Of a stretch of 64,000 nucleotides of DNA, positions 24,546 through 35,888 are shown in pieces. This DNA comes from Neoechinorhynchus agilis (taxonomy: Eukaryota > Acanthocephala): the NCBI GenBank assembly GCA_051530055.1, contig CM121341.1, positions 5,766,001-5,830,000 on the forward strand. Reading direction: 5' to 3'. Both the position numbers and the translations under genes were made by a program. The notes beneath the pieces are model-generated. The model was given only the letters and a program-made list of their open reading frames with translations. It was not told where the DNA came from and searched no databases. How positions within the stretch are numbered: position 1 is the stretch's first letter; every line of letters begins with the position of its first letter.

Positions 24546-25340
24546 AGACCTAAATCAAAAGCGATTTTTACATTTTAAATGGCATTCAATTGATCATAAA
24601 TGTCATGAAATCATTCACATCACCGCTACGATAATCCCAAAGCAAATATCGTTTCTCAAGTTGAGTGTTGAAGATTACAAAATAGACTAGTAGGCGTGTG
24701 TGAAAAACAATGTGAATTGTAAAATACCGAAGCGAAAATACGGCAATCCTCATCGATTTCGTCTGAACAAAGCCATCCTTATTAAAGCTTCAAATACTTT
24801 TCATTAGATGTCAAAAATCATTTCGATGTGTTTTCCAAAGTATGTTTCATGCACTCAAAATTGTGCGACAGGTTTCGAAATTGTTTACTGAAATAACCTC
24901 CTTAAGCCAAAAAAAACATAGAAGCGATAGGTGTTTGTTTCATTATTTTTTATTTATTTTAAAAAGTTACAAAGACAAATATTTTTCTGTCAATTTGTTA
25001 GTGTTTGCAATCATTTTTCTTGAGCAAGTGCGATTTTTTTTTCATTTTTAAACACCCACCCACACATTGAATTCGTGGTTTAAACTAATCCGTTTTAGTT
25101 CACTTAGTTTTTCCGTTCATGGTAAATATCGTAGGAAAACTTTAAATTGGATCTTTACTGTTTTCCCTTACGTCCGTTTTTTCATGGTAATCTCGTCGTG
25201 GCACTATTTGCTTTCCATTTTCTCCACTGTGCCTGCTTCATTGTGGTTGTTGTTGTTGTTGTTGTCGGTTATGTGTGTACACTGCCTTTACCCATCGCGA
25301 ATAGTGGTTTCTATTCTTGCTCCCCAAAACAATTCCAGGT

Positions 25341-26729
25341 ATGGCTCTTTTCCTCAGTGCCGAGATATTTAAAAGCATTGGACCACCAAAAGTTCTCAAT
25401 GATGATGGTTACGATCGACTGAGTCGTCGATATTCTGCAGTGGTGATCGGGATCCTTCTTGTGGTCGTCACTTCTAGTCAATTGGTCGGCAAACCCTTAA
25501 GTGTGATAAGTTGTTGGTGTCCAGCGGAATTCACTGGCGAGATGATTCGATATGCAAACAGTATTTGCTGGGCTAAAAATACTTTTTATGTCCCTGAAGA
25601 CCGCCATATTCCTCTCAGACATGAAATCCGCCCGCCACATATCAGCTATTACCAATGGGTTCCATTTATATTGCTCGCCCAACTGTTCTTATTCTATGTT
25701 CCTGGATTCCTTTGGCGCAATCTAAACCGATTTTCGTTCGTTGATTCAAAAACAATAATGGGTCAAATCCACAGATTGGACGTTGTGGATAACAAACGAA
25801 AGGATAAGATCGATTCACTTGTAAACCAATTCCATCGCGCTTTAGGACATGCCCGAAACGGTCGGCGAAAGGACCCTTCCACAAACCGTTTGTGGAAAGA
25901 TCGTCCTCGAATGAGACGAATGGATATCTTGGCGGGATAGCTTCTTTAGCGTAAAATACCCATTTTACTCAATATATGCATCCGCGGAATTAGACTCCCT
26001 TTTGGTAACACAAGCGGCAGCTTCCTCGTCTACATTTACTTCTTCATAAAAATCCTTTACGTTTTCAATGCGGTTGGTCAATTATTCGCTCTCAATAAAT
26101 TTCTTGGCTATCCATACAGTTGGCATGGTCTTATCCATCTTCAATCGTTTTTGACTGCAATGCCAGGACAGCGAGGAAACACGAGTGTAAATCGTTTTCC
26201 TATCGTAACAATCTGTGAATTCGGAGTCCGCGGTTTAGCCGACCAGAGGCGGCGATACTCTATACAATGCACCCTTCCAATCAACATCTTCAACGATAAA
26301 ATATTTCTGATCATTTGGTACTGGCTAGTGTTTGTATCTGCTGCATCAATATTCGGTCTGATCAGATTCTTTTTATCAATGACAACCAATCGAAGATTGA
26401 ATTTTGTACAGCGACATCTAAATGTAAACCGATCTTTGCTGTGTACAAGGTGTAATGGATCCGGAAAAGTGAGAATTAATGGAGATTCGGCACCGTGCGA
26501 ATGTCAAACTGACGGCGAGGCTAAGATTGATAGGAATGAAATCGCCTTCTTCGCCGAAGAGTATTGTCGACCCGACGGAGTTTTTGTTTTAAAACTAATT
26601 GAGGAGAACGTAGATGAAGTGATAGTTGGTGAGATTGTCACTTCTCTGTGGAAAAAATACGAGAACGAAGCCAATTACTTTTTCAGCTTGAGACAACACA
26701 ACGGTGGCGCTCCTGGGTTATTTGGATGA
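25341..26729 (+). CDS. innexin gap-junction/hemichannel subunit, copy 1
   Basis: Innexins form gap junctions and hemichannels in the plasma membrane. The start at 25341 gives a short N-terminus, then TM1 (SAVVIGILLVVVTSSQLVG), extracellular loop 1 with two Cys (CWCPAEFTGEM and SICW), the family signature YYQWV at the start of TM2, and a cytoplasmic loop. After 25940 the second part resumes with GNTSGSFLVYIYFFIKILYV (TM3), extracellular loop 2 with two Cys (ICEFGVRG, QCTLPIN), TM4 and the C-terminal tail. Both parts lie in one frame but two stops separate them (25938, 25947), so an intron with uncertain donor (perhaps 25903) and acceptor (perhaps 25992) is needed. The tail contains an unusual CTRCNGSGK...CEC segment. 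Stop at 26727-26729. Confidence 0.93.
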
Positions 26730-26944
26730 GCGCAGTATATGTAGATCTATTTTGCTTTTAAAACAATTGTGCATTGGTATGATTGGGATGGAACCGTCAC
26801 GTATCGGTAGGTAATTGTCATTTAGATGGCAAAATCGATACTTTTAATTAATACCTTAATTATCGGCAAGGACCTGCCAATGAGAAAATCGTAATGTGCT
26901 CCAAACTACGATAAAATCTTTAAAACCCCTTTTTGTTTCTAGAT

Positions 26945-28277
26945 ATGCCAGTTCCTCAACTACTGCAAACGACCCGAATACTGCGATCACACAATAATCG
27001 AATCGCAGAAGACTGTATAGATCGATTGATCGGAACATACTCTATCGTTTTAATTGGAGTATTTATCTTAATACTCACAACATCCCAATTTATTGGTCGT
27101 CCGTTAACAGCTATAAGCTGCTTCTGTCCAGCGGAATTTACCGGAGAAATGGTAGATTACACTAATACGTTCTGTTGGACAAAGGGCACATTTTTCTTAC
27201 CTTCAAACAGTGACTTTCCTGTAACAAGTAAAAGCTACGATCGAAAAGATCTTGGTGTTGAGTACATCAACTACTATCAATGGGCGCCATTCTTGCTAAT
27301 GTTGGCCGCTTTTGCCCTCTTCTTTCCTGGATTTCTATGGCGGAATTTAAGTTCAACTTCACATACCCTTAATATGATCACTGTTCTCAACGAAGCTAAA
27401 TCATGTGAATCTGTTCTGACACAACCATGCAACATTGGTTGTATTGATCGTTATTGCGCCATTGGTAAGCTCGCTCAGCTCATTGACGATTCCTTAACCC
27501 TTCAGCATCTTCTTGATGATTCAAATTTCGACGGGTTTTTGGATGTTGAATCATCAATGAGGTAGACTGAACAGTGGGAGTCGATCTAGATTGAGCATCG
27601 CACCGCTTGCAAGCTCGCGAATCCTCTGCTCGTGCTACTGGTTATGCAAATCTTTATTTGTAATATCCAGTCTTGCAGTTCTTATGAGTCTCAATCATTT
27701 TCTATACAATAACAACGATGGAACTTGGATATCTGGGATCAGAGGCCGTTTCAGTCACAACTACCATAATACCATAAGTCAGGGTTCAGCTAGATTTCCT
27801 TTTAGTACTCTTTGTGAGTTCACAGTTCGTGGAATGGGAGATAAGCGACAAAGTTACCTCGTTCATTGTTCGATCCCTATCAATATATTCAACGCAAAGA
27901 TATTTGGGTTTCTTTATTTCTGGACTCTTATTTGCATGGCAATGAGCATTATCGGCTTAGTTCGTATCAGTTTCCACATGGTTTTTCGATCACACAGAAA
28001 AAGGTTTATCCAGAAAATCCTATTTGAACGTGGATGTCCTTCGTTTATGCTTGATATCAAAGGTGCAAAACATTATTTAGATGCTAAAATTGATTCGCGT
28101 AATCCTGAACAATTAAATACTGTTGTCGAGGATATTGACGCATTTATTGATCGATATCTCGGTGCCGACGGCGTTCTAGTGCTCAAAAAGATGAGCACTG
28201 ATGTCAGAATCAAAGCAATTGATCATCTGTGGTCGCGATTTGTGGCGCGGAGGCAATTCCAAATGCCTAAAATATGA
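26945..28277 (+). CDS. innexin gap-junction/hemichannel subunit, copy 2
   Basis: Second innexin, about 215 bases downstream of the first and in the same orientation. The start chosen is ATG 26945 (MPVPQLLQTTRIL), just after an acceptor-like TTCTAG. It shows TM1, the loop-1 Cys pair (CFCPAEFTGEM, TFCWTKG), YYQWAPFLL (the family YYQWV signature with A for V), TM2, then exon 2 with TM3, the loop-2 Cys pair (LCEFTVRGMGD, VHCSIPINIF) and TM4. The intron is fixed by frame: GT at 27562, AG at 27595, 34 bases, phase 2. The tail ends YLGADGVLVLKKM and HLWSRF, parallel to the copy-1 tail. It lacks the CxxCxGxG segment of copy 1. Clearly a tandem duplicate. Confidence 0.93.
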
Positions 28278-29294
28278 AATCATGCATATAAATCTTAATA
28301 AAGGCAAAGTGATTTTGACAGTGGCATTAAAGAAATCAATATCTTATTAAAACATACTCATTTGACAATCAAGTTCTCTGAAGACACAAGAGAGCATAAG
28401 ACATTCCACTTAATGTTAGTTGGACTTTTTTCCACACCTTTCGTTTGTTTTATTTTAAGTTTTACTGGCAAGCCGGTATTGTTATCATCATTAAATTTTA
28501 GTTTCTTGTCCGGCGCATTCAATTTGTCCGCCATTTAAACAATAGAGAAACCGCATCCTATGGTCAGTCCTTTGTTTGGCACTATCATGACCAGAACAGC
28601 AGTATCGTTGTCCTCGTTTTGATATATATTCTCTATTTTGTCCTTGAAATAGGACTGATTCGGTTCACCCCTCCGAATTGTTCTCGACCTGCGAAAAATC
28701 ACCGGTTTCAAGGCTCCATAGTGGAGATGATCCACAAAAGACCGCTCGCTTTTGTAACTTTGATTCGAACCTCTTTTAATTGCTCATTCAATTTTAGTCA
28801 ATCCCTTTCTTGTCCGGCTTATTTATTTAGGCATAAAGCCAAATCAATTATACATCAGAGAAGTGATATAACCACATAATCTCTCTAATACACACGGTAA
28901 AGAGTTTGTACATTCGTCCGGATCCTCAGATACCTCCCGGGGAGGCGGGACTCATCAGTGAGTTTCCTCCTCCTTTCAACGAGATATTTTGTCCCCTTTG
29001 ATTGTGGGTCATTGTTGGTAACGGATTCGAACCACTTGACCCCTAATCGGGATCACAGGCATTAGTCCGTTATGTAAATAACTAAGACTTATGTCGATTA
29101 ATATATTTTGATCGTTTTGTAGTGGCGAGTCTCAATGCGAGAATATTGATGAAGGTATTGCCTTTTCTTTGATTTAAGCGAGCAACTTATGAACGGGCGA
29201 TAGATGATCTCGAATTTCGCATTAGTTAAATAAAAACAAGAAGGAGGACCACTAAAGTTTTACAAGTAAAATGTGAGAGGTTTACTCGAATAAT
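28278..29294. other. intergenic, 3' ends converge
   Basis: Region between the innexin stop (+) and the stop of the Cys-rich gene (-). Around 28940-29020, a GAGGCGGGACTCATCAGTGA segment followed by GAGATATTTTGTCCCC loosely resembles the inner arm and flank of the element at 1395-1630, perhaps a decayed copy. Open frames at 28535-28880 on both strands overlap each other and are not supported. Confidence 0.4.
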
Positions 29295-31314
29295 TTATGT
29301 GTCATCAACAACGAAGACTACATCTCGTGGAGGTGAGTTGATAATTATCTCATCTCTTGAACCAGAAGCTCGTTTGGCGAGAATGGCAAGTACAATGGAC
29401 GATATGGCTGCTAGTGCAATGAGTATTGACAGTGTAATGGTCGTTGCCATTACAGGAGTTGATTGGTCAATCATTGTCAGAGGGCGAGTTCCAGTAGTAG
29501 TAGTCGTGGTTGTTGTGGTTGTCGTGATTGTGGTCTTCGTCGTCGAGGTAGTTGGCGAAGTGACTGCATCTAAAACCAAACAAAAAAGGAGTATATCTCA
29601 TTTTCCACTACTTCTCAACTAACTACACGCCGCCTGGATGGCCGAATTCGCTACACAATGTCTCATTTGATTCGTATTGCAACTTGTTTGACCGGATAAA
29701 CATCCTATAAATCCGAAAAGCTCAAATAAGAGACTAAATTGAACGAACCGCAAACAGCTGCATGTGGCACACAACGGGTTATGTCATTTGGACAAGGAAA
29801 CGTATCTTCAGGACAAAATCCACCTAATGAAACTCTTGGAACTAAACGATTCGTGTGTGTGTGTCAAAAACACCAAGAATCGAACTAACCCCAAGCCCCG
29901 ATATCACTTATACATTGCGCTGCAATGTCGATCTCAGATGCACATCGCAATGCGAAATTGTCTTTGCAAGTGTATTTACAATTCGATGGTGGATTGCCTA
30001 ATTGAAATTTATCAATATATACAAATGGTTCATTTATGTCTTACCGCAGGCTGAATTGAGTGGCATACACTCTCTTGTATCTTGAAATAGGCCACAGTCT
30101 AGATAGTTGCTACTGCACGCTGCTGTTGATGGTACCAAAGCTAGGAAACGTTTCGATTTAATAGTATTTGTTTTGGTACACGGCTCTCAGCAAATAAAAA
30201 AGTTTCCGCTAGAAATAAAAACCATCTAGAACTTCTCAATAGACACACTAAAATGTCTCTTTCTCCAAGATTCCTCAAGATTAGACGGCGAAAGTTCCTT
30301 TTCTCAAGTGTCCATTAAAAGAAAACTTACAGCATAAGACAGGATCGTTTATGTCCGTGCATCTCCAGCACTGCTCGAGAGGATCCACGCATCTATTTGG
30401 ACTCGTACTTGGACAATTAAAGTAACCAAGACCCGAGTTGCATGTACCGCAGTATCCATCAGGATAATCCACGCAGACTCCTTGATAGTCTTTACAGTGA
30501 TTGCTTGTGTTTGAAAAACAAGAAACTAAAATTGCCATCGTCGGCGAAACTATCACACACGATTTTAACACTCACAACAATACTCATTGTCGAAGAAATC
30601 GTTTCGAAGACATGATTGACATCCCTTATCGACCGATCCACAACCAGGAGATGTATGCCGTACTCCACAGCCAGGATTGACTCCACAGTTCGTATTAATT
30701 GTACCTTTATTTTCGATCAAATATGAGACTTATTCTGATGTGATGCCAACCACAAAGAGTGCTATACAATTGGGCGGATGGCGAGCAAAGTGAAAATGCT
30801 CCGTTTTCCGCAAAGACTGGACATGTTATTTTGCCTTCTGGACACACTAATACCGAAAAAAGACTTGGTTAAGCGATCAAATAGTATTGTTGGTCCTTAC
30901 AGCATGCGAGGGACTTTTTGATGCACATTGGAACTCCATTTGTTTGGGTAAATTGAAAGTATCCAGCTTGTGGCGCTTCGGCACAGATAACTATTTTATT
31001 GGGTCGAGCGGATAAAAAGTTACGGGAAGCGATAACGTACAGCAATTTTCAGATCCGACCTGTTGTATATTTGAACAGATTTGTTGGAGATGAGTTAAAG
31101 GTACACACGACTCAGGAAACTGACGGTCGCAATGGAAAGTCGAACTCGGACAAGCTATTTTTTTATAGCATGATTATATTTTCGTTTGAAGCGAAAACTC
31201 ACAGCAAACCGAACTCTGCGGAATGGTAATATTCCTTCCTCCGTACAAGGTGCAATCAAATGTCTGTCCCGCAACAACTGTCAACAGATAGCATAAAGAG
31301 ATTGTGAAGAGCAT
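29295..31314 (-). CDS. secreted/type I membrane protein with Cys-rich repeats and Thr stalk
   Basis: Not recognised as a named gene. The first exon (ATG at 31314 to donor 31203) encodes a signal peptide, MLFTISLCYLLTVVAG, then the mature start. Successive small exons, most ending in a Cys codon split by GTAAG/GTGAG donors, each encode a Cys-containing unit: one with TNGVPMCIKKS, then CPEGKITCPVF, CGVNPGCGVRHTSPGCG, GYCGTCNSGLGYFNCP, CGLFQDTRECMPLNSAC, NCKYTCKDNFALRC, FPCPNDITRCVPHAAVC and a last CNTNQMRHCV. The pattern recalls short LDL-receptor-A or small disulfide modules, without the acidic calcium site. The final exon has a Thr-rich stalk of more than 15 Thr, one transmembrane helix (about 20 residues) and a short cytosolic tail. 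Likely a cell-surface or shed protein. Exon edges are approximate. Confidence 0.72.
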
Positions 31315-31648
31315 TTTTTTGTTCTTTGAGCGTGAGTTGCATTTAAAATTGTGGAGAAAACTGACTCATATCTCCGTATTTTCCTTTCATAAATTGCGTC
31401 TAGAGTCTAATAAAGTAACTCTCTAATTCACGGTCTTCTTTTGCCCATTTAAAATCTTTATGGTTATTGGAACCGTGTTTTTTTTGCGATTTGGGGGCAA
31501 CAATTCAATGTTCTAATAAGTTTTATATACATGTGCTTAAATATTGGTTTCCGTTAAAATGATCGTTTTCAGGACCAACAAGTTTATTTAATCCGCTCCA
31601 AAGTAAAGTCGCTTCACCCTTTCGAATTTCGTTTGAACTTCTTCGTTT

Positions 31649-33855
31649 TCACATAATCCATAGGAGATCAGGGTCAAATGCTTCATGTTCACAATATTTT
31701 CCGATAATAACTGCGCCAGAGCTGATACTCCAGCCTAATAATGTAACAGTGATTATGTTAGTGGAATCGCAAAGAAACATTCTATGATTTAAAAGCAGAA
31801 TATAATCGAGCCTAGCTAAATATCGATTTTGAAACATCAGTCTTGTGATAGATTTATTTTTTAAATTGGCACTATAGATACCCTCTTGAGAAAAGTGGAC
31901 ATTTAATTTTTAATCCGTTTTAATTTTTTCCTTGAGTCTTGAAAGTTATGTAAAGATAGTCTCGTTCCCTAGAAACAGATCTTAATTCTAGAAGATTTTT
32001 ATCTAAGTTAAAAAATTGGGCTTTGAAATATTTTCCATATAAATAGAAGCTTTAATTTAGTGAACACGGTGAACGCCTTTACGAAAGCGATTCTGAAAGT
32101 TTAGTTGTATTCACTCTTGAAGTGATTACTTAAATAACTACAAGGCATAAGATTGTGGATGAAACAATAATTTGTGGATATTTTGCCATCGATTTGTACT
32201 TGCAACTCTATTTCTCGGACGTGATAATAAAAAAAAGATGACAAAGACATGATTATCTTTAGATTTTATAGGGGAAAAATACAATACTTACAATATCCAA
32301 ATTATTTAAGGAAAAATCAAATATAACGAGGGGACATTCAGATACAATCACAGCCATGATGTACTTGACGCTGGCTCGGCTAAGACCGATTTTCCTTAAT
32401 CTGAGTACTTTCAAAGTTCTATTGTCGCAAACACATTTACCTGAATGAAATCGAAGTGATTCGTGCTTTGTTTGGGTGAAAAACCAACTTAGAATGAGAA
32501 ATCCGTCGTCGCCTATTTTATTGCAACTAAGATTAAGGTCGACTATTGTCGAATAATTTTGTATTGCCAACAAAAGTATCAAAAGTCCCTTCCGCATTAT
32601 TCTATTATTACTTAGATTGATCATATTCAATTTTTTCCCTTGCCTTATGTCGTGAGCATCTTCACAGATCTACAGAAATAACTTCAGCGAGTTACAATCC
32701 GGTTGAATTCATTGTAAAGTCTAAGGTTGAAACAAGAAATTTTCTTTTGGTATTTTTGCCATCCCGGATTTATATTACAGCAAAAAACAATCGAAATTAT
32801 CCGACTTGAAATATCGGACTACATAAAGAAATTACCTTTTCCGATCCAAGAAATCAAGGAATTTCATGCCATTCAATTAACACAAAACATGGTTCTTAGT
32901 CTTTTTTTATTGCAACATCACCCATATTTGTTAAACCCCATAATTCGAGATCTTATATTTTTATCTTGAACCAAAAACAACTAAAATCTTAAAGGCCAAA
33001 AATTACAAATGATCTAAAAAACTGTTATGAAAGTTTTAGAAATTAATGATTTGTTTCAAGATGGCTCACGACCTTTAAGATATCTATGAGTACATTGGGG
33101 CATAATATCTGTAAATTGTTCTCCGATAGATCAAGACATTCGATTTTCCCAACAGATTTAAATTCACTGAGAGCACGAAGAGCATTATCATCAATTTGAG
33201 AATTCGTAATGGCCAAATCAGTGACATTTGAAGAGGTTAAAAACATAGCTAAATTTTTTAAATCTCTCTCTGTAGGTTTTATGAGCTCAGATATTGCCGA
33301 ATATCGAAAATCGTTAGACCGATAACTGATCTTCAGCACGGTCACATTGCTGAGGTAACTGCTAAAACTATTTAGATTTAAGTATAATCCATCTGTAGAC
33401 GGAATAAGACTAGTAATGCACAATCGCCTAACTCGATGTCCATAGGCTTTCATAAAAAGCTCAAGTTCATCATATTCTTCAGTACTACCGCATTGTTCAA
33501 AACGTTTTCCGACCAACTTCTCTATGTAGATCAATTTATAGTCGTGTTTTCGTTTGAAATTCAAGTCGCAGAAATCAACGATCAATCTCTTTCGCCAATA
33601 TTCGGGATTGTTTGAAGATAGTGAAATCCCATCCGCTATTTCGAATTTTGTATCTATTGGCAAATGAAATTTTTTTGGATCTAATCTTTTTGACTTTCCA
33701 AGTTGCTCGTATTCGTCAATAACTTCGGTCACGAGACAATCATATAAAGTCTCACGTGCGTCAATTACATTTGTTGGCAGAAAATTTTTAACCTCTACTT
33801 TCAGCTCCTTATCTTGCTTGTACCTCTGAGCATCCCGAATTTGCTGAATACTCAT
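31649..33855 (-). CDS. DRC5/TCTE1-like axonemal leucine-rich-repeat protein
   Basis: DRC5 is a subunit of the nexin-dynein regulatory complex of motile cilia and flagella. The first exon (ATG 33855) gives an N-terminal helical part, then the segment NPEYWRKRLIVDFCDL and KLIYIEKLVGKRFE, which resembles the DRC5 stretch DEGYWKRCCKARW..., then YGHRVRRLCITSLIPS, then leucine-rich repeats such as LAITNSQIDDNALRAL and IECLDLSENNLQ. After an intron of roughly 370 bases the next exon (about 32690-32259) continues with LNMINLSNNRI and IVDLNLSCNKIGDDG repeats; a last short exon (about 31837-31649) likely ends the protein. Total near 450 residues, close to the family length of about 500. LRR proteins are easily confused, so the DRC5 identity rests on the pre-LRR segment. 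Confidence 0.68.
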
Positions 33856-35888
33856 TCCTAAAATGCCGAAAAACCTATTTTATTTTAAATTTGACGGCTA
33901 GGATTTTTTGAAAAAGTGGTACCTAGTTCCATGGTAACAATGATTGCTCAAACATTAATGTTCCTCATAGAAAATCCTTCGAGACACATTACAATTCAAA
34001 CTTATTTTGAGTACGGAATAAGCAATCTAATTTTTATCCATTAAAAACTTTTAGAAACATAATTTGCGCATTGTTTCAGTGCCATGGAATTTTGTCGCAC
34101 TTTTTATAGATTTTTCGATGTTGCTTCTTGAGTTCCGACATCAATTTCGTTTTATGGAAATCATCGAAACTTGTTTTGGCATTTGTCACAAAATTTTGAA
34201 GCTTCAAATAAAAGTAGTTCAATATTTGCTCTTAAATCGGCATTGACACATTGCAAAAAAATTGAACGTAAAAGACCGTTTTTTTGTTCAAAAAGTCACT
34301 TGAAGAATACCTACCCGGATGATGCTGATTAACTCAAATTAAAGATTGACATCCCAAAATCGAGAATTTCATCTTACAAGTTAACTTTTCATTACCAATA
34401 AAGCACAAAACGTGAAATCATTACCGTCCGCAAAATCGAAGCTTCTCTCCTTCCTCGGCTGTCGCTATCACGTTAGCAACATTGCCTCGTTGTACTGCGA
34501 GCGAGATATTTTGTCGCAGGAAAAGAAAAAACCAGTTAGAAAAAATTGACTGAACGGAGCGTGAATATGAGCGACGGCGACTTCGAAGTTAAATCCTAGT
34601 AGAATTTACGGCACAGATTCAATAATCACATTGCAATAAGACGTTTATTTGTTAATTAACAAAGAAAAGGACCCATTTACCGATTTTTAAGCTTAACCAT
34701 CGAGAATATCCCAAATGTTTCCTACCTTTGTTTACCCTAAAGTGAGAAAGCACATTAGCGGACTGTATGGCTCCAAATGAAACGTCCATAACGACAGATC
34801 TTTGGTTACTTATTGAATTTTTGCAATAGAACTTTTGAATCAAAACTACGTGAGAAATTGCTTCCCGTCAATTAAAAGGTTCTCTCTTCGTAGGACGGTC
34901 ACAATGACTTTAAATTACACGAATCATCAGCGGAAATTTTTGTACAAAAACACAAAATGTTCCATGGAGACTTTTTTGTTCCAACGTCGCACTTGGCACG
35001 CTTCTAATCCATCGCAAGTCATTTATATGTGTGACAGAACACAAAGTGATTCATGGATCTACGATGTTTCCTAAAGAAGGGAGCCCAATTTTTAAAACGA
35101 ATGTTCGCAACAATTCACATCTCCAAAGAGATTAGAGTTGCATGAGATTATGATCGCGATTTTAGTACATCTATGAGTTAACGAGAACGTCCAACGAAAT
35201 AACCTTTAAAAGCTTCTTTTTCTTAGATTCCGAAATATAAATATGTCGACATGTGAGGAGATAGAAGGCTTTATGATTAGAATTATTGTTTAGAAGTCTT
35301 TAGCCCTCCTTTAAAGAGTTTATTAAAAGACGCCAAAGTAATGATGAACCCGACGAGGAACTTCTTTAGCCGATAAAAAAACTATCGGATTCTCAACGCG
35401 AAAAACGACAATCATTTTCTTGTTTTTTCTTTTGACGAAGTTTTCGAGACAATCTTCGAAATTTACGACGATTTCCATTTATTTTGTGGCGAGAAATAGA
35501 GATTAATTTAGCCTAAAAAGTAGGTCGGAGTGGTTTAAACCTGAGCCTTAGCATACAATCCGCCCAATTTGACTGGAATGCGCTGCGAAATTGAATGTAA
35601 ATTGTACAGATCCGGCTTTGGGGTTTCTAAAGGAAATGTTAATTCTCCACTTCTGCATCATTCAAACCTGTTTGTGTAGCGGCACGGATGTTAGTGGCAG
35701 ACGACATGTACGGACGATAATTGATGAAGGGTGGAAGCCTTATAGTCCCGAATGTCATTACAAGACGAGATTTTTACCAAAAGAGCATGGTTCAATGCAC
35801 ATTCGTTGATGGAAATTTCGTTATAAAACCAACGACGAACGTTCACAACGTTCCGTACACCCTAAAAAGCACTGTTTTTAACCTTATG
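33856..35888. other. non-coding stretch upstream of the 103-bp array
   Basis: No gene supported on either strand. Near 35320-35375 the sequence TTTATTAAAAGACGCC...ATGATGAACCC repeats the core seen in the hairpin at 24288 and in the 166-bp satellite. The short open frames at 35591-35950 run into the array and are not convincing. Confidence 0.45.

Larger units (their letters stand above)
23329..25340. other. long non-coding stretch with two hairpins
   Basis: About 2 kb without a gene I can support. A minus-strand open frame at 23566-23321 (81 codons) reads somewhat protein-like but matches nothing I know. Inverted-repeat elements are listed at 24288-24376 and 24455-24545. A TTG-rich microsatellite lies at about 25240-25270, just upstream of the first innexin. 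The zone 25060-25340 is probably the innexin's 5' flank or untranslated leader. Confidence 0.45.

Noticed and set aside
29299-29622. Plus-strand frame rich in Val
   Set aside because: It is the complement of the Thr-rich stalk of the minus-strand membrane protein, which has a signal peptide and consistent splice sites.
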